From Cokeromyces recurvatus (lineage: Eukaryota > Mucoromycota > Mucoromycetes > Mucorales > Mucoraceae), in assembly GCF_025118155.1 (NCBI RefSeq), contig NW_026251397.1, forward strand, positions 207,501 to 271,500: DNA of 64,000 nt, given 5' to 3'. The translations under genes and the position numbers were made by a program. Shown one piece after another: positions 11,381 through 23,634 of the stretch; position 1 is the stretch's first letter, and each line of letters starts with the position of its first letter. The notes beneath the pieces were generated by a model, which saw only the letters and a program-made list of their open reading frames with translations, did no database searches and was not told the DNA's origin.

Positions 11381-12917
11381 CTTTTTGGCTAATTATTTTA
11401 TTAAATCCTACCACAACAGATTAAAGACATTTTTATTTAGGATGCAGTATAAACTTGAGATCGGGTCGTTTGATCTATAAGTTGAATCAAATTGTACCTT
11501 TAGTTTACAGACAGGGAGCTTTGTAAGGTCCTCGTTGGTATTAAGCAAGTTAACTTTGAATGAGAACGAAACAAAAAAAAAAAAATAACGATTAATAAAC
11601 AAAAACAAGTTTGTAATAATCCCTTAAAGGGAGGGGAGTTTATTAACCGTATAGAGAAATCAAATAAAAACTAGAAACAAAATCTAAACTAATTACAGAG
11701 TATTTACATGAAATCGGATATGACCTGGGGTTATTCTATTGTAACTGTTTCATTAATCAACCAGCAGAGTATATTTATAGGGATTGAGACTGTTTCCTTT
11801 TAATACATTTTTTATTGTTCTTTGACATCTATTGTCTTATGCACAATGTAACTTGCTCTATGGTAAAGATGACCCATATTAATTATAGATGAAACCTTAT
11901 AGTATGATTTTGCTATTAAATATAATAAATGTTTAGCATACCTTATTCTCCTCCTCATTTAATTATGCTTGAACCAAACGATATAGAGTTAATTCAGTAG
12001 AAATACATTATGTATACTGATAGTTATTCACTAATATCTTTTCTCTGAATCACAAAAGTGTATTTTATTTCGTTTTCTAAATACATCTTATTTAATGACC
12101 ATTTATTAGATAATATGTGCTTACAACAAAGATATTCAAAAAAAAAAACGCTACTTGATGATTGCTATTGTTGATAATACTAAAGTCATGTGCAAATCCA
12201 ATGAAAATTTTGATGATAGTGACAAAGTAAGTAATCGATAATAAGTATGTAAGTTCTTGTAGTTGTTCAGTTACAGCTAGTATATGCAAGCATATATTTT
12301 AGGTGTTTCCTGTGTTAGTAATTCCATTTTCTATGGACAGATGCATATATTTGCAGAACACAGAAACTCGTTCAAGTGTTGTTGGTAGTGGGGGGGTCGA
12401 TTATATCATCTTCTAAAAGATATGAGATCGTTTAAATACAGTACTCAAAAACGAAATTGGAAGATGTAAATATGCTGATGGTGATTGACGCTAGAGACAT
12501 TCAAGAGGATATCCAACTACTTAAAAATGCTATTTCCTCTTTTGAAGAAATTGGCCGCTCTTTTCAAACACATCCTTCTCGTCAAAACTTGATTTTTTTT
12601 TAACTCCTTATAATTTTTATGAATAAATACTGTTATATCCTTGTCAAAGTTACTTTATTTTCATAATTTATTATGTAAGCAAGATTTACTTTGAATTTTT
12701 CGTAAAAGTGATAGGTCTCGTGAAAAGGACCCATGAAACTTTCGACAATTTAGATATAAAACACTAACTGAAATACAATCCTTACGAATTCAAAAAAAAA
12801 AACAAGTATAAATAACTCATTCTAATGTCTTTGTTTGTGACAAAGTGTGCTTAACTCATATTCGTAACTAGCTTTTTAACATCAAGTGACCATGGCTTTG
12901 GTGTATATGCTTACACA

Positions 12918-12957
<40 letters not shown>
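12918..12957. repeat. Poly-A tract, about 40 bases
   Basis: An uninterrupted A run lies inside element 2. Length may be affected by sequencing. Confidence 0.8.
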
Positions 12958-12959
<2 letters not shown>

Positions 12960-13444
12960 ACAAAATGTTTAATGAAAAAGACGCGCGCTGCTATGATTCA
13001 CAGGTAATTAACATTGAATAAAAATAAACTAAAAAAGATAGGAAAAAGTACGTTGAGGTTTGTGAATAGTTTTATTGAGATAAAGGTTAGGCTACAAATT
13101 AAATTTTATAATAAAGGCAAATATTGTAAGGGTATTTTATATTATATCTTTCGTGAATAAGGATGATGAATAATAATAAGATTAAAAATATAACGGAATT
13201 ATATTTGATGATATAATTATTATAATATCAGGGATCATTATGTCTTTTGTATGTTTATTTTTATGTACTTGGAGTGAGATCAATTATTACGCATACTTGC
13301 ATTATTCTTAATTTATCTCCAGCTTGACGTACAAAGTTATTTTTATCAATTCATATTCAGCAGAGAATTAATAAAAGTAGATATATTTTTAGATGTAGAA
13401 CTTTATTTATTATTTTTCTTCAAAGGAGTAAATACATTTAATCT

Positions 13445-14330
13445 GTGTATAGGCAGAATTATCATAATAATGTATTATATGCTTTATTCTGGCTATTTAT
13501 CTTAACAAATCTTACAACTTTAACAGCTGGTTATCGATCTATTCTAGAGCATCTATTTAGCCCAAAACTATTGAAATCAGTGCGTGATTATGTAGTCAAC
13601 AGAAATCAGCAGGTGTCTTTCGATCAACAACCTTATTTTGGTGTTGAAGTCGATTATCGATAATTACATTAATCAGCGAGATGCAGACTAAAATTCGATT
13701 ACTACTTCTGTCAGAAAAAGGGCAAATGAAAACGAACAGTCTGTTGTAAATGCCATCGTAGAGCTTATACTAAATTTATATGATTGTGATATAAAGAGTT
13801 CCTATGAATCATATATCACAGCAAGCTTTGTTCATCCCTTTGTTCATGGACTGTTTGTTTCAAAAAAAAAATTGGAACAAAGGACCCGATTATAGAGTTG
13901 ACATATACAGGCCAAGTTACAAATACCAATAGACTAATGTCTACGACGAGTTCAAACCTGAAAATAATATTTCGCCAGCAGTGCTCATTATTGATTTTTA
14001 CCGCCTTGCTATTTTTAGCAAAGAGGCGATTGACAAGCACAGTCTTGAACAAGTCTTGGCTTTTCAGATCGTAAAGAATTACATAATCTTTTATTTGATG
14101 ATGCTTGCAAGTCATCAATTAATATACATTTACTGAATTGGCTCGGCTACCCATACCACTGAAGGAGTCAGAATTTCTCAAGCTGATTGGGCATTTAGAC
14201 AGCTGTATGTTCGTCACATCCGTATACAAACGATATAGTATACCATCAACAAGGGAAGTGGGAGAAATGAAATGTGACACCGCTTCTAGTTCATATTTGG
14301 AAGACTGCAAAGGAATACTTGCATATATAT
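13445..14330 (+). pseudogene. Frameshifted orphan gene inside element 2
   Basis: Plus-strand pieces in changing frames carry a coherent protein pattern. They include ILEHLFSPKLLKSVRDYVVN (from about 13540), NEQSVVNAIVELILNLYD and SYITASFVHPFVHGLF (13735-13850), and a frame change at the A9 run near 13860. After that come PDYRVDIYRPSYKYQ, a stop, and TNVYDEFKPENN and IDFYRLAIFSKEAIDKHSLE (13930-14050). The last piece in another frame (14155-14310) holds LIGHLDSCMFVTSVYKRYSI. From memory this is an expanded Mucorales family of unknown function. The DEFK strand may correspond to an E-I-K motif of a nuclease-like fold, which is inference. The start was not found and at least two frameshifts and one stop make the copy non-functional. 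Confidence 0.5.
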
Positions 14331-15071
14331 ATATATATATAAAGAGACACTGCCCAATATCATTTGAAAGCTAAATCATGTTATAGTTTAATAAATTTTA
14401 GTACTGTATGTTTTGAATACTGTAAATAAACGTAATTCTATCACGACTGAATGATCTATCAGCTAAAAAAGAATATAATAGCTAGTATGTATTCAATCGT
14501 CAACTTTTGAGTTGGATGTACTTTGTATAAAGTGTATATGTGTCAATTTTCAATCAAAGAAATACTACTGACTCTCTTCAGTTTTCATATTTTCCAAATT
14601 TATTACAAACAAGCAGCAATACATTGAAACATGAAATAATTGGCCAATAAGCTGATTTGATGGTTAACTTTTTTTTTTTTTTTTTTTTTTTTGATCTGCT
14701 ATTGCAAAATACTTTTTTTTTTCTTTCTTTTACTTTTATATATTTCTTTATTTTTGGGCTTATTGTGTAACTCGTACGTCCAAAAATACATTATTCACGA
14801 GATATGAATGATGATGCTTATTGTCGACCCAGTCTGCCAAAAATATTCAGCCATGATAGATTATATTACAAAAAAAACAGTCCCATATCAAAGTGGTTAT
14901 TCCTCACTCCATAAGCAACAACTGCAATAAAGGACTAAAATATGGAATTATTTTTTCATGAACCAGGATATCAGTATATCTGCACATACAATAAAATCAA
15001 GCTGAATAACATCATTTTACCAGTGTTGATTTACAGCAATTACGATATATAAACACTTTATTTTTTTTTTA

Positions 15072-15188
15072 TTAAGGACTCGTCAAGGTCTCGAAAACAA
15101 TGTTCAGATCGTCGATAGTCGTCATAACGTCTTCCATGGGATCGTACGTTGGGTACCCGTGTTCATCAAGAATGTTTTTTTTTTTCAT
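15072..15188 (-). CDS. Small intact ORF or exon in element 2
   Basis: An ATG at 15188 opens a 38-residue frame ending at TAA (15074-15072). It begins MKKKNILDEHGYPTYDPMED, continues with an acidic stretch and ends FETLTSP. The ATG directly follows a pyrimidine-rich tract and TATAG, so this could equally be the last exon of a larger gene whose earlier exon lies in or beyond the right TIR. Its codons are richer in G and C than its surroundings and no stop interrupts it, unlike the decayed orphan gene nearby. No family was recognised. Confidence 0.3.
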   Translation of the reverse strand: MKKKNILDEHGYPTYDPMEDVMTTIDDLNIVFETLTSP

Positions 15189-15265
15189 CTATATAAAAGA
15201 AAAAAAAAAGTGCTTCATTTCAAAAAGCTGCTGGTGGAAGCAATAATTATAAAGATGAAACTACT

Positions 15266-15307
<42 letters not shown>

Positions 15308-15364
15308 GAAAGACAATATTTTATTTCTGGTAAGATAATATTTTGTTCCTGAGTGGACGACAAT

Positions 15365-15508
15365 TGAGTTCTATCTACAAAATTTCTGCCAATCATATTA
15401 CAAGGAGTATTTAAATACACCCTGTATTACATAATATTTAATTGGACGGATTTTAAGTTACGCTTTATTTTTTTGGGATAAACATATTTATTTTGGGATA
15501 TTTTGATG

Positions 15509-15568
<60 letters not shown>

Positions 15569-15592
15569 AGGGAGATCTTTACACAAGTATTT
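15365..15592. mobile_element. Insert in right TIR, possible Tc1/mariner end fragment
   Basis: This block is absent from the left arm. It contains TACACCCTGTATTACATAAT, which resembles the ACAGGGTGTA-type ends of fungal Tc1/mariner elements as I remember them, then a poly-A tract of about 59 bases (15509-15567) and a short CAGGGAGATC segment. It is probably a remnant of a later insertion. A clear partner end was not found. Confidence 0.35.
15509..15567. repeat. Poly-A tract, about 59 bases
   Basis: This is the longest homopolymer in the window, inside the insert of the right TIR. Its true length is hard to trust. Confidence 0.8.
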
Positions 15593-15919
15593 ATTTATCA
15601 GAACAATGATAGTTAATTTCTGATCAAGTGATATTTTATTTCTTAATGGGCAACATTTTGTTCGGACCGGGTAACATTAATTATTGAAACTATTGGAAAA
15701 CAAAGATCTACGTTTAAAATTATATTAGAGTTAAGGAGTAAGGAACATTGATGTTATTTTTGTAAATAACTAATTAACTAAATTTTTAGTAACTTGATAT
15801 AAACAAGCTTTTTTTTTCTTTAGTTACTCTTTCTTTTCTTTTTTTTCTTTTCTTTTTTCATTCTTTTTTTTTTCTGTCTTTTTTTTTTCCCTTTTTGTTT
15901 ATAAATATACTTTGGTTAC

Positions 15920-18792
15920 ATGTCAAAGAAAGGAAAATCTGTTAGAATTTCTCCTTTTGAAGAGGACACACAATTATCACATGGTAATAAAATCGAATTA
16001 TGTCAAATAGTAATACATAATTAAAGCTTTTTATATTTATACGTGTTTAGATACCCTTCCTTTAGTTCCTCCACCTGCTGTAGGTCGTTTGAATAAAAAA
16101 TTACAAAATGAAGATCAACAGCCCTTTTACAGTATTGAAATGCAACAGGAAGACCCATTCTTTTATGAAAATGATAAGCATTTATCAGCGTCGAATACAG
16201 CTTCTATTTCAAATACTTTACAAAATCCTTTTGAACCTATAAGCCGACAAACTACATTGGTTCTTCCAGAAGGAGGAGATTATCATATGAATGAAACTGA
16301 AAAGATAATTAAAGAACTTGAAAGTGATGAAGAAAAACAAATAGAAGATGAAGAAGAAAAGGAAATACATAATAGTACTAGCAATGAGAGTACAGTCATC
16401 TCTGAAATACTAGACTCAAACGAAAAAAATAATGAAAGTAGTGATAATGATTTTGATTGGAATGATGATCCTGATCAAGCTGCAAAACCTAAACGTAGAA
16501 AGACAGCTAAAGAAAGATTTCAAGCTGCTATGAAAAATCCATGTTGTTGGCATTACTTATCACCTGTGATTAAGCGTCTTATTATTGCTATCTTGGGTTC
16601 TTGTCTCTTTATTACAATTGCTGTCGTTATCTTTGCTACGTTACCTGAACCTACTGAGGCTCAGAAAGCGGATCCTAATTTCAAAAATATTCGAAGTAAT
16701 GTCCAATGTTGGATGTATTGGGCTGCTTTCATGTGGCATATATTTTGGGTCACTACTTTTATGTTGGATTTAGTTCCTTCTATTGTTTCTCTTTGGACTA
16801 AACTTTTTAAAGGAAGAAGATCAGAAAAAGTCAAATCCTACATGGAGGTAATTGAGTATTATTGCAAAAATAGAAGATAATTTAATAATCCCTCCCTCTA
16901 TTTTTTTTTTTTGTAAAGTATTACATGAGCCTTAAAGGTTACTTTTGTTTGGTTTTGTTAGCAGCATGGAATATTGGCTCTTGGGTGTTTTTAATTAATG
17001 TTCCATTTAATGTAAATATTTGGATAAACATGATGATTTATGTTGTATAGCTGACTTTTTTTTTTCTTTTTCTCTTTTTTCTTTTTTTCTTTTTTTTCCT
17101 TTTTTTCCTTTTTTTTCTAGTCAATTAAAATTCATTCATATTCTCTTATCATTACTAAAGTATTTGGATGTTTATTAGCCGCTTCTGGTTTATTCTTTTT
17201 GCAGAAAACTGCCATTCAAATAATCGGTAAATATACACAAGGATACATGTATATAATGGGTATGCTTATTAAAATTATTTTTCTTTTTTCTCTTTTTTAG
17301 CTTTCAAGTTTCATCGAACTGCATTTGCTGAGAGACTCAAGGAAAACAAAAAAAGTTTAAAAAGTAAATTTATGTCATAATTAGTAGAATACACAAAAAA
17401 AAAAAAAAAAAAAAAAAAAAAATAGAAATAGTAGGATACTAAATTAGTTTAATATAGTTTTGGATACGCTTAGTAAATCTGAGAAAAGAACTCGTCCTGG
17501 TTCTGGAGGAATTTCGGGTAGTAATGGTTTATCAAATAATCAAGTTAGAAAGCGAAAATCACCACCCGCTTTAAAGAAAAATGATAATAGGAGTTATTGG
17601 GCTACTGGAATAGATAAGGATGAAAAATATAACCAAGAAAGAGGTCCTATGATATTAAATGATGAGCCTTATCAAGGACAAAACCCAGCTTCTTCTTCTT
17701 CATTTTTTTCTCAATTTAAAAAATCACTTGCTAGTTTTATATTAGCTGAAAAGCCCACGACAACGACAGGTCGTGTTGATAAAAGCAAGATGGATATTAA
17801 TTCAGACGAATATGCTAAAAAGGTTGCAAAAAAGTTATTTTATTCGTTAGCTTATCCTGAAGGTTATTTTGGTCAAGAGGATAACAAAAAGTGTCTTGAT
17901 ATTTATTCCTTCATCCCTTATTTTAAGGATCGTAATGAAGCTATGGATGCCTTTAAGGTATTTGATAAGGATGGAAATGGTGATTTAACTCGACGTGAAT
18001 TTCGTGATACGGTCGTCTACATTTACCGAGAACGTAAAGTACTGGCACAATCAATTCGTGATACGAGTCAAGCACTAGGTAAAATTGATACTATCTTATT
18101 AATCTTGACCTTGGTTATCACCACTGTCATCTGTTTAACGGTTTTCAGTGTGGATTTCTGGGCGGCATTGATCCCGTTTGGTACTATCTTGGCTGCATGT
18201 ACCTTTATTTTTGATACCTCTGCAAGTAATGTCTTTGTAGGCATCATCTTTCAACTCGTCACTCATCCTTACGACTCGGGTGATCTGGTTCAAATTGATG
18301 GTATTTACATGACAGTTGAAAATATTGGTATCCTAGGTACTGTCTTTGTTTCTGCAGATGGTACCAAATTATATGCTCCTACCACTGTCTTACTTACCAA
18401 GATTATCTATAACGTACGTCGTTCTAACAACATGGGCGAAACGTTAACATTCAATATCGACTTTAGAACTGAGAATGACCTTATCTTAACCCTTCGTGAA
18501 AGATTACTAGAGTGGGTTCAATCTCAATCTCGTGATTTTGGACCCGGCTTTGATTTACGCGTCACTGACATTAAAGATATGAATCAAGTTATCTTAACTA
18601 TCTGGTTACCTCATAAAGGTAATTGGGCAGATCTTGGTAAACGATTCCAAAGAAAGACTCGATTCATGATGGCCTTGAAGGCCATTTTGACAGATTTAGA
18701 TATCAAATATGAATTACCTGCTCAAAGAATTACTTCTTCAAGTGATAGGAATCTTTTTGACATTTCTACTAAACCTCAAAGCTTCACTCAGC

Positions 18793-18797
<5 letters not shown>
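15920..18797 (+). CDS. EF-hand mechanosensitive channel (MscS family)
   Basis: Six exons join in frame: 15920-15983, 16051-16847, 16919-17011, 17121-17226, 17301-17363 and 17458-18797. They give 820 residues from ATG at 15920. The N-terminus is acidic and Ser-rich, presumably cytosolic. Membrane segments follow (about residues 180-410). An EF-hand comes next, AFKVFDKDGNGDLTRREFRD, with D-x-D-x-N-x-D-x5-E ligands intact. Two more helices and the MscS core come after it (TSASNVFVGIIFQLVTHPYD, then SGDLVQIDGIYMTVENIGIL). This is the layout of fungal Msy1/Msy2 channels of the ER and cell cortex, which respond to hypo-osmotic stress and modulate calcium. The calcium-binding loop sits directly before the pore helix, as expected for calcium-gated regulation. 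All junctions have GT/AG ends. Confidence 0.92.
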
Positions 18798-18835
<38 letters not shown>

Positions 18836-20029
18836 GCCATCACATTCGTTCCTTTCCCCTCCCCCCCCACTTAACATATTTTATCTTACGTTTTTTTTTT
18901 TGTAAATACTATAACTTTATGATATACATTCATATAAATATATACAAGCTTATTCAACAATGGAATACGTATATACTGGTATATTATGTAATCCAATGAA
19001 TAAAAAAAATTTTTTTTTTGAATATTGTAGTACACACTGCATATATTTTTCACCAATGTATAAAGAGACTAAGACAAAGAAAAACCCACTAATACCTTTA
19101 CACAAGTCTTCCCCATTAAACGTAGGTTCTGGTATTATAAAAAAAAAAAAAAGTCCTTTCCTAATTAACAATAATTAAAGCTATACCCGTAAATTATATC
19201 TTCGCCGTTACAAACAAACAATAAAAAAAAACAAAAAAAAACAAAAAAAACAAAAAGTCTAGACTACTCACTTATTAAATAGGATATAATGTTAATTACT
19301 CATGCCATAAAAAAAAAAGATTTATAAACAAATAAATACAAGAGAATGATTATTCACTCCTATTCTTTTATTTTTTATATAATTACAAAAAAGGAAAAAT
19401 CATAATATGGCAAATATAATATCCTGTTATTATGTAATGATACTTATGTAGTGCAACATGTATAATGTTACCAAAAAAAGAAAAAAAAAAGACAAAGACA
19501 ATCTGTGTAATAATTATATTTATTAAGTGGTGGGTAATTAAGGAGTCAAATGAAAGACTCCTGTTATTTTTTGGTGAACATATAATATAAGGTTTCGTTG
19601 ATTCCACTAATAAGGGCGCTCTTGGTTTCAATAGTGTGACTCATCTTGTTTTTTTTTCTCTTAGTAGTGAGAAAAATATATGAATAAAGATTACCAATTA
19701 AAATAAAAAAAAAGGAAGGGCTTCTGAAACATCAATCATAAAGATTCTTTTTTTTTTTTTTTTTTTTTCCTCGAGAGGTATTAAGAAAATGAATATTATA
19801 TTTTGTACAAGCTATATATCTATTTTTATTAAGTGAAGAAAAAAAAACAGTGTGTATCAGCAGTTATATAATGCAGAAAATAGAATATAGATTTGAATAT
19901 ATTTATGTGTATTTTTTTTTTTTCAATAAATATAATACTGAAAACAAAGAAACGACAAAAAGCAAATGCGATGGAGGTAAATTGATAATAATAATGATAA
20001 TAAAAATAAAAATAAAATGTTGAATAGTA
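18798..20029. other. Intergenic between convergent genes
   Basis: A poly-A run of about 37 bases follows the channel stop codon at 18796. The rest is AT-rich with A/T homopolymers (for example 19750-19769). Scattered short frames here look random. I see no gene. Confidence 0.5.
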
Positions 20030-21838
20030 TTAAATCTTTAAATCACTAATTTGTTTTTCAACAAAGATTTCAGTACCCATAGAAGGTACACCGTCAAAGA
20101 GAACATACATGATACCTGCACCAGGTGGGAAGATAGCAGCATGAGGAGGAGCAGTGATTTTTAAAGTTTGTAAATCTTCAGAGACTTCATGTTCCAAAAA
20201 TACATAACGTTGAGACATGTGCATAGAATGAGTACTAAAGCCAGTACGAAGTAAACCAACACGAATTTTAGAAGCATCAGTTGCAGAGGTAGCAAGACCT
20301 TCCAGATTGATAAGGACATCAAAGGATTGACCATAAGTGACTACACGAGGAACATGAGAGACTAATGGTCTTGTAGCTGTCTTGAATAAATAGGGAGGAG
20401 AGAAGTATTCAACACGGAATTCAGTGGGATATTCAGCATTGATATCAGGGGGATCTACGTTATTAGAACCAGCAATCCATACACGACCATCAGGTAAAGT
20501 AAGTGCAACAGAATGGTACATACGAGCAATATCTGTATTTGCTAAATTTTGAGTCCAACGTCGACCTGCAGGAGCAGTAGGAGTATAGATAAGAGGATCA
20601 AAGGTAGGATCATGATTACGACCATTATAACCAGCCCAGCCACGTTGACAGCCATTGACCCAAAGAAGATTACCGTCCGCCATAATTAAACCATCAGGCA
20701 TAAGACGCTTATGAACAAATGTCTCCATTTCCCATTGAGGGTTCTCGTCACCCAAGTTGATACGACCACACGTATCATCAGCGACGGCATTATTCTTCAT
20801 TCGTTCAGAGCCACCACAAATAAGGATTTCAACATTATAATTATTCTTGGGATCTAAAGGAAGCATGATGGCACCACCTGTCAAAGGATAAGAACGGGGG
20901 TTACCAGGAATTTTAGGTAATTTTTTTACAATCTTTTGATTATTATAATCATAAATGATAGAATCCCTATTGGCAAAGATGAATAAATTACCATCAGGTA
21001 AAGCGAAAACAAAAGGGTAAAGATTATAGGGCATTGTTTCAATTAAAAATGGGAAATGAACTTCGCCTTCAGGTCGAGGAGGCCAAAATTCATAAGAAGG
21101 AACATTAATTTCATCACGATTCACAGCTGCGCCCTTTGTAGAACCACCAATAATAAAGATGTCACCTTCAGGTAATTGTTCAACAGTAGGATACCAACGA
21201 TTCTCTGTCATCTTTCCAGTCTTGTATTCTTCCCAAAGACAAGACTGATCTGTACAAGGTGTAAAATGTCGAATTGATTGCCAACCAGGTTCAGCTTTCC
21301 AATTTCGACCTCTCTTTTCGCCTCCGCCTGTACTAATAAAGGTACCGTTACTCAAAAAGCCGCCTGCGGAACAAAAAGTATTGGTTTCAAGTTTTAAAGG
21401 TCTATACGTATTTGTTTTCAAATCATATTCTACTGAAAATGCACTTTGACCTGAATCGAATTGTGCTTCATTCCATTCAGCTAAAAGAAAAAAAAACAAA
21501 CATGATTATTTATTTATTTTAAAAAGCTCGTATATTTATTTATACCTTTGTCAATCACTAGAATAGAATTTTCACTATCATAATAAAAAAAAAAAATTAA
21601 AAATAAATAAAAAAAAAAGTATGCATTAAACTAGTTACTTTAAAAGCACAGCATGCATGGCAGCTACACCAGTTCTACCAATTTGCTCCATTTTTCCAGA
21701 TTTTGCATATGGAGAAATGATGTTTTGTTTATCGTCAGGCCAATTGAAAGGAGATGTATCATGTTGTTGTTGTGCTGTAATTGTATTTGCTAGAAAACTA
21801 ACAGCAGTTACTATTGAAATAAATGATAAAGACTTCAT
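20030..21838 (-). CDS. Secreted copper radical oxidase (glyoxal oxidase-like)
   Basis: Exons 21838-21639, 21574-21546 (29 bases) and 21480-20030 join in frame to 559 residues. An N-terminal signal peptide is visible (MKSLSFISIVTAVSFLANTI). The protein has the kelch-like glyoxal oxidase N domain followed by the C-terminal DUF1929-type domain. Likely active-site residues are Cys in NTFCSAGG (about residue 113), Tyr in ENRWYPTVEQ, Tyr-His in IARMYHSVAL and His in STHSMHMSQR, matching the Cys-Tyr cofactor and copper ligands of this family. Enzymes of this type oxidise aldehydes to acids with release of hydrogen peroxide, outside the cell. It is head-to-head with a secreted FAS1 protein over about 510 bases. 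Substrate cannot be told from sequence. Confidence 0.9.
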
Positions 21839-22350
21839 TTAAGAAAAAAAATATTTATAAATATTATTGAAGAAGAAAAAGAAGGAGGAAAGAAAGAAGT
21901 GAAGAAGAATTTATTCATCTTAAATCTGGGGCAGATGAGGGGTGCGAAAAGGAGCAATTTTAAACTGAAAGGGTTTTATTCAGATGAGGTGATTTTTTCT
22001 CGATTGTTATTTTTATTTTTATTCTATTTTTAAGTGACTTTTATTCTATTTTTTATTTTTTACTTGCTTTTTATTTTATTTTTTTTTATTTTATTTTTTT
22101 ATTTTATTTTTTTTGCTTGAAAAAAAAAAAAATCATAACGCAATTCTACAAACATCGAAAAAGAAAACCCTGATTTTTTTTATTATAGATTTATTTATTT
22201 ACAGAAAAAAAATAAATAAATAACTACGCTTTCTTCTGTCTTTTTCTTTTTCTTTTTCTTTTCCTTTTCCTTTTTCTCTTTCTTTTTCTTTTTCTTTTTG
22301 TTTATTTTATTTTATTTTTTATTTTACAAAAGATAAAAAATAAACAAAAA
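21839..22350. promoter_or_regulatory. Shared divergent promoter region
   Basis: This 512-base gap lies between the glyoxal oxidase start (minus) and the FAS1 protein start (plus). It is dominated by TTTTA, TTTTC and poly-T motifs (22010-22320) with pyrimidine-rich sequence just upstream of the plus-strand ATG. Specific sites could not be assigned. Confidence 0.45.
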
Positions 22351-23634
22351 ATGAAATTATTAAGTTTTATTTTACTGGTTTTTTTTGTATTTTATGCAAA
22401 TGGACAAGTATTAAAGACTATTTGGGAAATAGTTGGAGCGTCAGAATCAAAGGTAACGTTTGTAACTATGTTAAAAATAAAATTAACATTTTTTTTTTAT
22501 TTAGACATTTTATGAAACTTTAAATTTAGATAAATTTGAATCAATTTCAAATAGACTTCAAGATCCATTATCCAATAATACTTTATTCTTACCAACAGAA
22601 TCAGCTACACAATCAGCAATTAAAAATAACTTTTTTTCAAACAAAACAACTGAAGATGAATTATTATACCACATGTTAGGTGAAATATATGATTTTAATG
22701 CCTTCTTTTCAATACGTTATTATCTTAAGACACTTTCACCTAAATATCCTACTATCATTGTTACACCTCAGGAAACAGATATTTTTAGTATAAAATTTCA
22801 AGTTTTAGCTGGACCTATTATTGCTAATATATTGAATTATACACAATGCAGTAATGGTAAAGAAGAATAAGCCGAGTTGTTTTTCTTTTCTTTTAAACAT
22901 AAGCCTTTTTTTTTTTTTTAATTTATACATTTTTATTATTTTTATTATTAGGTATCATTTATCATGTAGATCAATTTTTATTAGCGCCACTTAATATCAT
23001 AGATACCATTTCTTTTTTATCTAATTTGGATATACTTGAAAATGAAATTAAGGCACAAAATTTAAGTAGCATATTTGCTAATTCGAATAGTACAACTATT
23101 TTTGCCCCTATTGATTCTGCTTGGTCTATTTATAATGGTAGTGCAAATATACCTTATGGCACTATTATACATAATTTAGAATATGAAGTAGTCGATGGCA
23201 TTTATTATCATAGAAACTTTTCATATTTTAATTATACATTACATACACATTATCTTTCTACACCTATGACTGTTTTATCCTTTTCTAATGGTTCAATAGT
23301 TGCCATGAATGGTGACACTTACGAATATTATGATATGCCACCACAAAAATCGACAGTAACGGCTAATGTCATTCGAACTGATATTTTGACATCTAACGGT
23401 ACAGTTATCCATTTAGTCGATAAAATTTTGCCCGCAAATTCAAAGGCAGATTTAATGCTTATTAACAATAGAAAGTCAACGATTGCAACAACAAGTCATC
23501 ATGATGATAAATTATTTATAAATAATAACAACAGTAATGCTATTTCTTCCTCTTCTGCTAATCACACCACAACCTTCCCCTTGATTCTATTTATCAGTAT
23601 TATTAACGGTATTTTACTCTATTGTGCGAAATAA
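22351..23634 (+). CDS. Secreted two-domain fasciclin (FAS1) protein
   Basis: Exons 22351-22452, 22505-22856 and 22952-23634 join in frame to 378 residues. It starts with a signal peptide (MKLLSFILLVFFVFYANG). Two FAS1-type repeats follow. The first has NNTLFLPTESATQSAI and ends IIYHVDQFLLAP. The second has STTIFAPIDSAWSIYN and ends GTVIHLVDKILPA. These are the H1 and H2 signatures of the fold, and both are somewhat divergent. Several N-x-S/T sites are present. A Ser/Asn-rich linker leads to a hydrophobic C-terminus (FPLILFISIINGILLYCAK), typical of a GPI-anchor signal. It is probably a cell-surface adhesion or wall protein. Substituted motif residues mean ligand binding cannot be judged. Confidence 0.87.

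Larger units (their letters stand above)
11122..15672. mobile_element. TIR-bounded element 2 with modular subterminal repeats
   Basis: The left end (11122-11325) and right end (15210-15672) are inverted copies. Both begin at the outer edge with a GGTCCGAACAAAATGT-like terminus, pass through alternating units related to GAACAAAATRTCGCC and GAAATAAAATATCRYC, and finish with a conserved block (TTAGTAGTTTCATCTTTATA and CAGCAGCTTTTTGA). The right arm carries an extra insert of about 200 bases (15365-15592). The interior is AT-rich and holds a frameshifted orphan gene on plus and a 38-codon intact ORF on minus. No transposase signature was recognised. The element is probably non-autonomous or too decayed to classify. 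No target-site duplication was resolved. Confidence 0.72.
15210..15672 (-). repeat. Right TIR of element 2
   Basis: This is the inverted copy of 11122-11325, interrupted by an insert at about 15365-15592. Outer end CCGGTCCGAACAAAATGTTG reads on the minus strand. Confidence 0.75.

Noticed and set aside
16585..16773. Leu/Ser-rich plus-strand frame within the channel
   Set aside because: It is an alternative frame of a membrane-helix exon.
18709..18999. Frame with a poly-Lys stretch after the channel gene
   Set aside because: It is a shifted reading of the channel's last codons and the poly-A tract behind the stop.
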